This document shows positions 33,411 through 45,150 of a stretch of DNA of 64,000 bases, in pieces. Position numbers and translations under genes: made by a program. Within the stretch, counting starts at the first letter, position 1. Every line of letters begins with the position of its first letter. The notes under the pieces were generated by a model. It saw only the letters and a program-made list of their open reading frames with translations, did not search any database and was not told the origin of the DNA. The stretch is from Nothopassalora personata (Eukaryota; Ascomycota; Dothideomycetes; Mycosphaerellales; Mycosphaerellaceae), in NCBI GenBank assembly GCA_033816765.1, contig CM066292.1, positions 1-64,000 of the forward strand, given 5' to 3'.

Positions 33411-35366
33411 GGCTCAGACGGCGGCCAGGGTATCAAGCGAGAGAGCCAGGACGGTGATCTATAGTATCAAAAGTCTGTAGACATATTGTGAAATCCTCGA
33501 AAGTTCATTTGAGCACTGCCGAGACGCTCTCCATCCCGGAACCCCAAAGCTGCCACAATCCGGCGCAACGCTCCTTCTGCCGTTGTACAGCCCTAACACT
33601 CCTCCCCGACAGCTTGAAGCCTCTTGTTCATGAGAGTATCGTGGGCCCATTTATTGTAACTAAGAAGGCAAAGGTAATTTAGACTGCATAGAGCGAATGT
33701 AATGCTATCTTTTGAGCTGACGACAGCGGAGTTGCCTTGTGAAGGGAAGCTGGACATTAAAGAGAGGATAAAGAAGAAGGCCACGAGAGTGCCACGAGAG
33801 TAGGCGTCTAATAATGGATATAAGGGACTAGACGAAGATGCAGATAGTAAAGAGGATTAGCGTGGGGGCTCCACTAACGGGACTTGCGACTACATTAAGT
33901 CTTAGTCGGCGTTGGGCTTTAGCTATTGCTCTATAGCTCAGCTTAGGCTCTCAAGATAGGCCGCTATTAGTCTAAGATTAATGACCCGAGGAGGATCGGC
34001 CCTTACCGGTTACCGAGTGAGAGTAGAGTGCTCATAGATGTTCATCTTACCTTAGCTAGCTTAGAGCGGCCGATCTTAGTGAATCTCTTGCCCTAGAATC
34101 ACTAAGCGCATGGCTATGCTGCTATTAGGTGTCTTATGTACAGTAGGTCGTGTCTCCCGATAGAGACATCTATAAGAGTCAACAGAGGGCCTAGGGTGCA
34201 GGACCTTAGATAAATGTAGATAAGAGAAGTAATAGGACGTTAACAATCTTTACTATTCCGTTAGCACTGCCGAAGTTACGTTCCTACACTTTGTCTATGA
34301 TTAACGATAAATACATATTACCGTGTTCACTATAGCGGCTTTTACTAAGTAGTGACTACCTAGTCGTAAGGCTCACTTTAAGTCGTTCCTCTATCCTTAA
34401 TAGAGTCTCTTAAATCTCGCATACGCGGACGCCGTAGCGCGGTAGGCTACTCATTACCTCTACTACGATAAGGCATGCAAGGTGCTACAAGATCGAGGGC
34501 TAGAGAAGACTCTATTATACGATGTAGATTAATATTCCTACGGAGGGTCGGTGCTTCCACGATAATCGCTGCCTAAAGCTTAATCCTAGGTCTATAGGGT
34601 CCTATACCAAGTATTGTACTTTGACTTTAGTATAGTTAACGTTCGATCTAAATCCCGCCGGAGATCAGTTATAGTAAGTCCACTTATGAGTCCTTAGTTC
34701 CTACCCCTCCTCGAATTGCATTCTACGGATTATGTTCCTCGGCCCTACCCTAATAGGCTCTCTCTAACATTTATGTGCTAAGCGAATCCTCGAGCCTCGC
34801 TGCTACACATTTAAATAGGAACAGTAGCTACGGATAGTTAATGATCGTAGTGCTAGCTATAGCTTTAGGGTCACGGTCGAGAGCTAAGGTAACAGCATCG
34901 TAGAAGGAGAGGTCGTTAATAACTAGTCCAAGCCGGGATGAAGTATCTGCACCTCTTAGTCCTCCAAACTCTCGTTGTGAAGAACCAGGTCGATATTATC
35001 TAGGTTTTGCCCGATGTAAGACTTTCCAACGACTGCATAGGGTATTGTAAGATCAGCACTGTTCTGCGCTGCAAGCATCAAAGCTATACATGCCGTGAAT
35101 AGTACCAAGGCCCGTTAATTTAAAGCTGCTAAGTCTGCGATTGTGATGCCTAATCTTCAGGAGGTGGCAGAATGGTTTTCGTGGTCCCATCTACCTTCTG
35201 ATGTCGTCTTGTTGTGGGAGCACGAGGTAGGAGAAAGGTTTCTACTAACTGCTTCTGTCAGCACCGCAGCATACTTGTCGGCAGTCGTCTCCATATATTA
35301 TTCTTTCGCTTCCTCTGATTACACAGTTCTTCTGTTTGTGTTTAATGAGAGGCAGAAGGGATGATT
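33411..35366. other. decayed DNA, no gene supported
   Basis: From about 33,790 to 34,900 the sequence is TpA-rich like RIP zones but retains moderate GC, and all frames are short. No repeat partner was identified in the window. The open frame 35,143-35,364 is isolated and not convincing. Confidence 0.5.
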
Positions 35367-35650
35367 TCATACGACCCCTCTAATCATCGTTACTACTAGC
35401 TGCACGAGGTCTTTAGCAGCATTTCTCGAAAGCGTCAAAAGAACACTAGCGTACAACTCCGGTTCCAGAACGTAGACATAATCTTTGGGCAGAGTTCCAA
35501 CCGCGATGCGTTTGCTCGGCATGTAACCTAGCGCGGCGATATTGCGCAAAGCGTGCACATTCTACCGTAGCGAGAACTCAATCATTAAGGCTCCCTGCTT
35601 CCGCACTAGCCTGAAGATCATTAAGGTACCCCCTGGCTCGAGGAACATGG
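35367..35650 (-). pseudogene. decayed gene fragment, unknown family
   Basis: On the minus strand a single frame from 35,650 to 35,367 contains EPGGTLMIFRLVRKQGALMIEFSL, one stop, then LRNIAALGYMPSKRIAVGTLP and YVYVLEPELYASVLLTL. The sequence is regular and enzyme-like, but I cannot assign the family. It is truncated on its 5' side by the 101-bp duplication that begins at 35,648. Confidence 0.45.
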
Positions 35651-35849
35651 TTTGTAGGCTAGCTCTTAAGATGTAGAGAAAGGCGAATCGTCTTAAGTAG
35701 TCGTTAAGTACGCAAGGGAACATCTTGCAAGCTCGTGTCTTCGGCTACTGGTTTGTAGGCTAGCTCTTAAGATGTAGAGAAAGGCGAATCGTCTTAAGTA
35801 GTCGTTAAGTACGCAAGGGAACATCTTGCAAGCTCGTGTCTTCGGCTAC
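35648..35849. repeat. perfect 101-bp tandem duplication
   Basis: Bases 35,648-35,748 and 35,749-35,849 are identical, beginning TGGTTTGTAGGCTAGC and ending TCTTCGGCTAC. Surrounding sequence is otherwise decayed, so the duplication is recent. Confidence 0.95.
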
Positions 35850-38800
35850 AGACGTCGTGACTTATTGCGAAAGTAATCTTCTCGTCGCTCGCAGTACAAT
35901 AGCTTAAGACCTTAATGACCCTACCTGTTGCGAAGAGTACGCCTGAGCTTTAGAGGGAACCCTCAATATGGTGGGCAAAGAGTGTGTAGGACTACATATG
36001 GTCGTGTCTCTAAGAGACTAGCACGTAAATCAACTACTGTGCCAGGGACTCGTACACAGTTCGACCTATGTGGGGCCAGTAAAGCAGCAGCCGTGTTCTA
36101 CACTAAGTAGTGCGCTCTCTATGTGCTCGATTCAGGGGCGGGCTCGGGTCAGTTTCACGTGAAAAGTCGACGTCACAACGCTCTTACATGGTGCTAGTGA
36201 ATATTTCATGCGACAGGTCTTCCTCCCTCTGTTTATTGCCCAAAGCGCAGATCGACTGCCTAAAGGTTCCCAGACTCTCGTTCGGATCATACAATCGTAT
36301 AGGTCCGATCTCGGCCTCCTAGTCACTTTTCCTAGCACGATACATCGGACTAGTCAACTGCATCCCAGATGCCATGCATAAGGACCATGATTAAATACAC
36401 GGTAAGGAGACCGACGTAAGAGTTGCACACATCGAGATGCTGCGACCATGGGAAGAGAGCGGGTCGGTCTTGCCGTGAGGAGTTCGAGAACCGTACAGCT
36501 TGGCTGCGCGAGATGTCAGCGTCTCGAGCAACAGGCAATCTCTACGGACCACTAAAACACGAACACTTAGCATCACTACCAAATCAGAGCAACAGGTCGC
36601 ACTCACATACATTTCACTTCACAGTATTGCTTACGTCCGGCTGAGCGAGCTTGGTCGGAACGTCATGAACCGGGCCTGGGCCTTCGTTTCGAGGAGAGTC
36701 ATCCGGATAATCGCTCTCATAGATGGCACTCGATGAAAAATGTTTATCGCAGTTATCCTTGGCGGCGGGAGGTTAAGGACCAGCGTTGCTGAGGCCAATT
36801 TCTTCGCCACTTGTTAAAGACCCTCTTTGCCCTATCTTTCCGTCCTAGCAGTGGTATGCCGGCTGATGTGTGACCTCCTTCTTCGTCAAATCCCGGGCGC
36901 GCGTGCTACAAGACTCTTCAGGCATTCCAGCCGTATGCGAAGGGCAAATGACTAAGCTACTCTTCGTCAGTATGCCACATCGATAAAGCTACTAGGCTGC
37001 AGCCTGGATGCTCTACTTAAGCTTTCACGAAAAGCAAATCTCCGACGGGCGGCGGAGCTTAACAACCTTCGCTATCACGACCTAACTTTGCCAAGCACGC
37101 ATCCTACAAATCCATTGGTCGATATAGTGAGCCGATTAATGGAGACTGAGGTGGCGGCGTATGATATGATTTGCTATGCTCTCTCCTCGAGGGCGTAGAG
37201 GACTCTGAACTGAATCGGTGCAAAAGTCAACCGTCGCTAGGATGCGGTCAGTGTCTAAGGAGATTAGGTCGCTGGAGGAATACTATGGCGATCGCGCCTA
37301 TAGGAACAACCAGCTTTCTTCTCGGCAATTACTAGCTCGATCTCGAAGATGCAGAGCGGGAGGGGTTTCACTCAAATACCGAGCACTGCGCCTACATTCA
37401 TGAACGGGGACTACTGGCACGATTGAGGATTCTTGAATGGTTAGTCGACACCATCACCATAAGAGGCTGACGCCTCGCTTGATGGCGGAAGGCATACTAC
37501 CCGAGTTGCGATGGCAGCGGCAGAAGCTTTCGCTCGGGCTTAAGGAGGGTGCGAGCTTTCCTGCCTTGATTGGTGCGATTCTCAGCGTTGAGAGGGCTAT
37601 AGAAATCGGGGCTTGTATCGACAGCCTCATGTCACGGTATGCTTGCTAGTTGGGCGCCTAGGCTACCCATCTTTGATTTTATACACTCCAAGTCGCCTTA
37701 GAAGACGGACGTGCTGGGCTTCTAGATTGCTTAAGGGTGGCACGTCGTTGATGAGTTGGATTTGCGATCTCCGCAGTAGAACCAAGAAATTGTCATAACA
37801 CGGAACTTTTTCCGTTAAGGTTAAGCTTAAGTTTAAGCTAAACTTGACGTTGTTCAAGTTGATAAAGATAGAGAATTTTATAGGAATAGAGGAGCAACAT
37901 CGGACCCTATCCTTATAATGTTTCTAGGTTTGATTATCTATAGCAATAATGATTTACTAGGTTATAGGTGCAAGGCATTGTCCATGCTCTAACTTCTACC
38001 GTCCAACCTACGTTCACGAGCCTTTGGCTGTCATCGACCGCCACTATAGTCGAATGCTGAATCGTATACTGCCTTGGCAAAACTTTCGTTAATGACAGGA
38101 GAGACAACTAAAGCGAGGAGAGAGGAAGCTTAGATAGTGTACATTATACATACGGACTGCGCGAGAACCTATCGGTATTGATGCTCAAGACTAAGTATTG
38201 AATGAAGGACCTTCTGAAGCCGCGCCTAGTTAACTGATTCAAACCTATTACTCCTATCTCGTCCTCGCAGGCCAGGGTGCTCAATATTCCTTTCCACGCG
38301 TCACCTGCTAGCCGCATTTCTCCGGACAGGGTGTCACATATCGATCAGAGTCCTCTGTATCGTCGCTCCATGTGCATCACGCTGTGCAAGACGGCATGCG
38401 TCGCGACATGACATCGTCATCACCAGTCTTGTGTGTTGTGTCATGTATAGCGCATCCCCCAACACTAAGCTATGTGCTGCTGTATCCTACTACCTTAGCA
38501 AGCCACACGAACGCTTTCCGTGACAAGCAGGATCCATCAGTAAGTGAGAGACATCATGCACTACCAGATCGGACCATTACTGCCCGCCACTGCGCTTCAA
38601 TATACATAATGGCCGGGTGGAGAGGTTCGACGGCAATAGCACATCCGGCGAAATCATCACTGTAGCAAGATAGCTCAAGGCGAGGAATCGTAACGGGCTG
38701 GGACTAGTGGAACTATGTTGAATTGGTGCCATCATCTCAAAACCTACGAGATTTCCTCAGTGAAAGCCCGGCACAGGCAGCGACCGGGTACATGATGGCG

Positions 38801-39315
38801 AAGTCGCTCGCACCGACGATGGCGCATTCAACGGCTCTTCGGCTGTTGCTCAGATCGATGCTGGTGCATTCACCGGTCAATCGTAAGAGCTAGGCGCATC
38901 CTTAAAGAGGAGACATAGCCACAGCAGTGTCCCTGTAACAACAACGCTGCCGAGGAGAATAATACCAGCGACCAGCTAGTCTATCACAGTGACAGGACTA
39001 AGCCTAGACTCTCAGTCCGGCAGCGGCTCCTCTACTGATACGCTGCTACCGAAGGCGGTGTCTACAGCACGAAGGGCTGGATTGATTCCTAGGTGAGTGC
39101 CGTGCTCGCAATGCTCTTGGGCGATGCCTCAGTCACGATCGAAGGGCATTGGAGGCCTTCACATTTTAGGTAGGGGCGTCTGGACCCTGCCCAGCGAGGC
39201 GCGACAGCGGCTGTCATACATAGCAACTATCTCTTTGCTAATGCTTATTGTGTAACACAAAGGCTGGCATACACGAGAACGACGATATAGATTGCTCGCT
39301 TTAGTGCAGCATTAC
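35850..39315. other. decayed genic DNA without a supportable gene
   Basis: Several short frames of up to ~97 codons exist on both strands (for example 36,423-36,644, 37,437-37,649 and 38,372-38,665). None has a domain, and none continues across its stops into protein-like sequence. Composition is near normal with patches of TpA. Confidence 0.4.
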
Positions 39316-39719
39316 TTTACTATAGTTGTCGAGGTACAGCGGCGGGCCCTAGGTTGTAGCCATCCATAAGCGAAGACAGCGACGGCTTTCGAAGAAGATT
39401 CCGTACACATCTAATCCTCTGGAAGACGGCCAATGTATTACAAGTCGCTGGGTACGGTGACTTCGCAGCTTGCTGCATGCACGCGCCATTACTTTCATAG
39501 ATGCTATGGGCTTGGCTATCCTCACAATTGAAACGTGAATGTGGACGTTCAACAACGCTAACGACAGGTAGAGCGACTTTAGCAACTTTGGTATACACGT
39601 GTAATTATGCTATATCTACCTCATTTCATTAAGCCCTCGTTGCCACATTGCGTACGTCCGGACTGTTCGCAGCGAGCGCTTCAGCTTAGTAGCATTCTGA
39701 CACACTTTTGTACCTTCGC

Positions 39720-40310
39720 ATGTTCGGTGTTCTAACTTTCCTCTGCCTTGATATATTCTACGCTACATACACATGGTCAAGAGTCTTGAGAAAGCTCGAC
39801 TTTCACTCCGGAAGCCTCTTAGGAAGCCCCTTCACCTCTTCATTGAACCGCTTCAAGTGGCGTCCAATAAGTTGTAGATGCTTGGCTTAGTCGCGCGAGT
39901 CATACTGCTTCGTCAAATCCAGTAGGGTGTGAGGGTGTGCATGCAATGTTTTGCTGTTTGTCATAACTGCGGTTTGATTGCGGTTGGCGGTTGGCAGTTG
40001 GCGGTGAGGAAAAGCCTGCTGCGTAGATCTCGCGGGGCGGAGGTCCTCGAGGTCGAGGTGAGAGGTGGTGATACTGACGTTCTTGTTATGGCTGCTGCTA
40101 GGAAGTTCCGTGAGGCCAGCACTGCCACAAGCGATTCGACCACACTGCCAGACCCCTCACAGCGGGATGTTACATGTGAAGTATTGCTGTTGGACCTGCT
40201 GATACTGTTGCTGGTAATGTTGTTCTTGTTCATGCGCGAGCAATTGCTGTTCGCGATGGTGCTGGTGCAACTGCGCCCGGTTTCCTGAACTGGTCCCTTC
40301 AGATCACCAT
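39720..40310 (-). pseudogene. decayed gene for a Gln-rich protein
   Basis: One minus-strand frame from about 40,310 down to 39,720 is protein-like with a few stops. It begins with a Gln/His-rich tract (about 40,285-40,185, including QQQYQQVQQQY). A Ser/Thr/Asn-rich linker follows, then a basic helical part near 39,895-39,810 (LQLIGRHLKRFNEEVKGLPKR). Stops include TGA after NIPL and TAA after YDSRD. Gln-rich linkers are common in fungal transcription regulators, but no DNA-binding motif is visible. The 5' end is lost. Confidence 0.4.
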
Positions 40311-40640
40311 CCTCAGCATGACAGCCGAAGCAGGATCTAAGAAGGGGCTCACACACAGTCCTGGTCCAACGGCAAGCGACTGTCACCGGGGCCAACGAGG
40401 CCGAGGCCCTAGATGAGAGCATCATCTTCTGCTTACGTCCACGGCTTCTACGGAGCACTGTGCCAACCTTCAGGCTCTGGTGCTTGCTCTGTTCCTTTTT
40501 GTCAGGGCGAAAGCCTGGCTTGGAACTGAGAGTGAAAACTGAAATGCAAATGCGAAGTGCAAGTGCAAAAGGTATGGTCTAGTAGCTACACAGAACGAAA
40601 GACGAAGAGGAGAAGAGAGGCCTGGGGGAAGGCCGACTAT

Positions 40641-41213
40641 TTAAACCCCCGCGTTGCGCGTGCGCGTCCCTGCATCACCGCAAATAGCCGGGCCCTGGGG
40701 TGAGTCACAAACCTTATTCTTAGCCACCCCACATCTCGCACCTTCCACGTGCTTCCATTCACCCCTCGGGTACTCGCGGGTCTTCTCTAAGTCGCGGGCG
40801 GTGATGTAGTGAAGACCCGAAGTGAATCCCTCAACAGGTACTCGAGATATCGTATGCTGGGGCTGGGTCCCGCAGTGAATCTTGTCGGGCATGTGATTCT
40901 TTGCAATCACATGCAAACTTGAACATTCACTTCCAGTCTCTCTTGGGCCAGAAGGCTTCTCAGCACCTACACTCTGTATCACCTGAGGAGAGACCGTGAC
41001 ACTTTTTAGCAGAGCGGTGCCGATGTCGAGGCTTCTCGTACTGGCGACCCGGTTTCTCATGGTTAGAGTTGTTGAATTCGTACGAAGGTCTGTCGTCTCT
41101 ATCCCATCCAGACACCTCCTCAAATTCTTCGTCAGGTTCGCTGTATCCAGCAGGTCGGTAATACTTATCGTCTGAGATATCACTTGGCGGTACAGGCAGA
41201 TCTGTGTCGTCAA
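40641..41213 (-). CDS. open frame, doubtful hypothetical protein (190 residues)
   Basis: A 190-codon frame without internal stop lies in decayed surroundings. The composition is Thr/Ser/Arg-rich and no domain, signal peptide or membrane segment is seen. It has no clear partner genes. The frame may be open by chance, or it may be the least damaged piece of a dead gene. Confidence 0.2.
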   Translation of the reverse strand: MTTQICLYRQVISQTISITDLLDTANLTKNLRRCLDGIETTDLRTNSTTLTMRNRVASTRSLDIGTALLKSVTVSPQVIQSVGAEKPSGPRETGSECSSLHVIAKNHMPDKIHCGTQPQHTISRVPVEGFTSGLHYITARDLEKTREYPRGEWKHVEGARCGVAKNKVCDSPQGPAICGDAGTRTRNAGV

Positions 41214-43684
41214 AGCGTTGGTTTAGCTAGGGGCTAGATCCATATCGTTCTTGCTGCGTACTTTAATAGGCCTAAATGGGAAAAGATAGTCGTGATTCAT
41301 CCCGTGAACAGAATCCTGCTGTGGGGTAGTAGTGATCCGAAGTAATAATGGGAGTGAGCACTTACAGCGCGCTCTTCCGCAATACAAGTAGCCTTGATCA
41401 TGAGCCACTCGTTTGTGCGCGACGTTTCCACGACGCCCGGAACCTGGCCGAGAGACGCCGTCTGTTGCATGCTTCGATCCAAAGACATTCTTTTCGCTTA
41501 ATAAGGCGGGGAGTAGACGCTAAATAATCCGTGCGTATCGCCTGTTGAGTATCGGTATGATTAGTGATACTCGTCTCGGGTGTTTGTTAACCAGTCGGCG
41601 ATGGAGATTTAGTGGACGACGTGCTCCTCGATAAGAGCGTATAGGCGTGGAAGTGGGTGTTAGGACCCTTACTTTATGTGTGGTGCATGTATGTCTCTTG
41701 ATTGTTGTGTCTATGAAAGAGAGAGAGAGAGAGCTCGGCCTATATACTCGCATGTGCACGGGCACGGACCTACCCGCTTCAAATCCCTTTTTGAGGTATC
41801 GAGAAGCTGTTTGGTTGTACAAGTGTAAGTTACACCAGTGCGGCTCATGTGTTCCCTATCCACCCCCGCCAGTTTAACGCAAAAAAAGTCTACAGGGCCC
41901 GTCGACATGCCGATGTGGGCCGGAGTGACAGCAGAATATGGGCAGGTTGCGCCATAGATGAGACGACTACTAGCGACTCTTGCTCGCATTCACTTACTAT
42001 AGCATCGCTTATGACTCCTGAATCTGCCGAGAATCTACCGGAGAGCTGCGCATTCTTTCCTGGCTGCTTGACCTCGCCGCCGACCTCTTGTTCAGGATCT
42101 TCTATTCCATTACGAGCTTCGTCACCAGGTACGGTATACACATATGTCCTACCAATTTGTCGTAAAAGTGGTAAACTGTCTGCCATGTTAGGCTGCATGG
42201 ATGCTGCGGCGGACAACTACAGCTTCTCGAGGGGTGCAACACCCTCCGGGTTATTCTTCTCGTTGTGATCGGCCGAGCGATTCGCGGGAGCTAGTGACAT
42301 CTGTCGTTTATGTTCACTTAGCTGCTCCTTAGGTACATCCAAAGAAAGGCCTAATTGGGCCTTGGCCATCGTCGTGTCTGTGCCGGAAGGTTTTGCCAGG
42401 TATGTCCGCTCGCTCGATTCGGCTGCATGACGGTGTCGACTGCGAAGTCTAGGAGACCATGATGCTCGTTGAAGCGAAGAGCCGGGTCGAGCTCTGTCGA
42501 CTTGGGAGACGAGGAGCTCTCATGACCGCTTGTCTTAACCTTTTCCACGAATATATCGAGACCTCAGCTTACGAAAGTATGTAACTGATGCCGCTGAGGG
42601 CATTGTGCTGCGCTGCTTCGTCTTCGTGAACTCGTACACCCTGTAGGCATGGAGCAAACTATCGATGATGGGGCGAGGCACCCCATTCTCGATAGCTGCT
42701 GCTTACGACCCTAGAATATAATCGCCACATTGTTTGAGGCACGAATCACAAGCGTCGATATGCCCTTCCTTGATTCGGGTTTCGCGATTCGATCCAATTG
42801 CCTCTACACTCTATCCCTTCGCATGCATTCCTAAAGCACCCAAGGTACTGCTCAGTCACTCCCTCTTTCATAGCGAACCTCCTCGCTGTAAGGATCTGAG
42901 ATCCTGAGAACTCTGCCGCTTATGTCGTAGTACTCATTCTCCTTCCCGGCTAAGACAGCTAGGCGTTCACAGTAGCGCGCAACCTTGTCTTTGTCCCTGT
43001 GTAGGACGGACGGTCATAGCGAGGCATAGCAGAATTTGAAGCCTGCGTGTACCGCAAAGAATGTAAGATGTGCGTGGAGTGTAGGTGGGAGAATACAGGA
43101 TCGACGATTCACTCGGTAATCGATTGCGGCGGCGATTGCCGTCTCATTCGCACACTCCCTATCCATTTCAAGAGGATACTATCGCTGTGTTCCCTTGTAA
43201 CAGTTAAGCGAGACGCATTATCAACGCAGAAGTGTATGAAAGAAGCTGCTTTGCTCTAGAAGTCCTGCTAAGCGCTCTGCTGATGAGCCGCCTAATGGTT
43301 GATGCAGCTCGATCCAGCATGACAGTCGTCTTTGATCAACATTCCCCACCAGCAGCAATGTTCCCAAGACCCGCATATGGCGAGCAGAGGAGTCGTCAGT
43401 GCGGTGATAGCCCGACATAACGGATGAGTACATGATACCAATATGATGCAGACCCGTTGAAGATGATATGGCGTTGCCCGCCTCAAGAAGGCTGGCAGAT
43501 TGTGTATGCGCTGGCCTGATCACTGCATCTTGGCATCAGGCACTGCGGTCGGCCGACTTTTGTTTTGACCGAACCAGTTATGGCACTGAACATCCCATTG
43601 AAGTTGGATCCTTGTCGTGAAGCATGATTTGTGCGTCGAGGTGCGAACCAAGCTGAGGAGGGCAAAGTCGCGGAGGGAAAGACT

Positions 43685-43740
43685 AAGGAGGGACGAGACC
43701 GAGGAGGGACGAAACCGAGGAGGGACGAAACCGCAGAGGG
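43685..43740. repeat. 16-bp tandem repeat (GAGGAGGGACGAAACC), about three copies
   Basis: Three near-identical units in a row, followed by related purine-rich sequence. Confidence 0.8.
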
Positions 43741-43899
43741 GAAATCTGCGGAGGCTAAACCCGCGTCGTGCGACGAGGTGTAATAGGACCTCACGCGATT
43801 CACGACTAGTCTCAAGTCTCCTGGGCGTAATTGACCCATCATTCTAAGCCGTACACCGATGCAGTGGTGCGTAAAGCGTGAGTCGCCCAGTAAGATAAG

Positions 43900-43962
43900 G
43901 GACAAACCCGTGTAGGACCAAATCCATGGAGGGCCAAATCCACGGAGGGCCAAATCCGTGTA
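43900..43962. repeat. 16-bp tandem repeat (GGAGGGCCAAATCCAC-like), about four copies
   Basis: Units similar to those at 43,685-43,740 recur after ~160 bp, so the two arrays may share an origin. Confidence 0.75.
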
Positions 43963-44436
43963 TTGCAATAATACACCACAGTGCACATCCACCTACGTCC
44001 TTCCCTCTTTGCTTTCCCTAAAGATATCCCCAATCTTGACCGCCATGTGTCCACACACACCGACTGACAGAAATGTCACAGGCACAGTTACAAGTATACT
44101 GGGAGGGACAAGCTGTTGTGGCGGGCTGTCTCGTGTCACCTCCGTGTCGTCGATGCTAGAATCGTCAGCGATAGATCGCATGCATCCAAGGACAAAAATA
44201 CTCACGTTGCCTATATTGTTACGACCTTGGTATGGGCACTGGGGAGATGCTTTCGCTGCGCGTGGGTGTAACCGGCATGAACTTAGTGGTGGTAGATCCT
44301 ATAATGCCTATGGCAACTTGATTCACCAGACTCATCGTCGAGCAGCACGGAGTCTCGCGGCATGGACGATCGGATTCTCCGCGCTCGCAACCGTGCATCG
44401 TGAAGAGACGGTGCGCGGCATACGAGGATAAATCGA

Positions 44437-45150
44437 ATGAGACAGCAAGGCATTGTTTCCGTGTATCTCGATGGTGTTAAGCTTGGCCCAGGCGCCCTTC
44501 CGAAGGCTAGAAACTTCAAGCGAACAAGGTCAGCCGAGCCTCAACAACGAAGAGAGTTAAAATTATGGATACGTGCCCGTGCGCAAGCTGGTCATATAGC
44601 GGACTTTGTTCCTTCTCCCTTCATAGAACAACACAATAAAGACACACATCAAGTGTTCTTAGCAGCTCATCATAGCTGAAAGCGTGGATCCGGAGTGGAA
44701 GCTGTATACGCTCACTTCGAACGTGCACTGCTTAAGGTCCCTGCTCGTCTGTCCACATCAGGAACCATACCGTGGGCGATTCAACAAGGTCGGATACAGT
44801 CTTCAGCCGCGTGCGCTCTGAATAGCAAGCATACAGAAGAGGTCTTGTGGCAGTAAAGCCAATCTGTCAAGACAGGTATAGGCCAAGTTCTCAACCACAA
44901 GCTCGTTAGAATGGGCAAGAAGCTGGTCGATGCTAGCGATACTAAGATGCGAGAAATTGCAGATTGTCCGAATACATCGCGGTACTCTAGGAATACTACA
45001 TCGGTAGATCTCTCTTACATTGTGCTTCATGTTTACAGATCCGAAGGCGTGTGCCTCGAAACTGCTAAACTTAGCGAGCTTCGCTTCCCATTAGGGAATC
45101 AAATCGATTGGTTATTGTCGAATCGTCTTCCCATCCCAGACCTAATGTAG
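44437..45150 (+). pseudogene. decayed gene, one frame with two stops
   Basis: A single plus frame spans 44,437-45,150 (238 codons) interrupted only at 44,677 (TGA) and near 44,854 (TAA). The translation is protein-like throughout: RRELKLWIRARAQAGHIADF, then YAHFERALLKVPARL, then DASDTKMREIADC. It ends at a TAG after LPIPDLM. Alternating charged helices suggest an ordinary soluble protein, but the family was not recognised. It is the best-preserved dead frame of the graveyard region and could be a partly intact or spliced gene. Confidence 0.45.

Larger units (their letters stand above)
41220..44436. other. decayed DNA with small tandem repeats, no supported gene
   Basis: Short frames on both strands lack continuity. 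The minus frame ending at 43,483 (169 codons) is open partly because of the 16-bp repeats around 43,900. A GTGAGT...TAG intron-like segment on the minus strand near 44,207-44,150 hints at a former spliced gene. Confidence 0.4.

Noticed and set aside
33787..34900. Possible unrecognised transposon in TpA-rich DNA
   Set aside because: No terminal repeats, domains or repeat partners could be found, so only a compositional note is justified.
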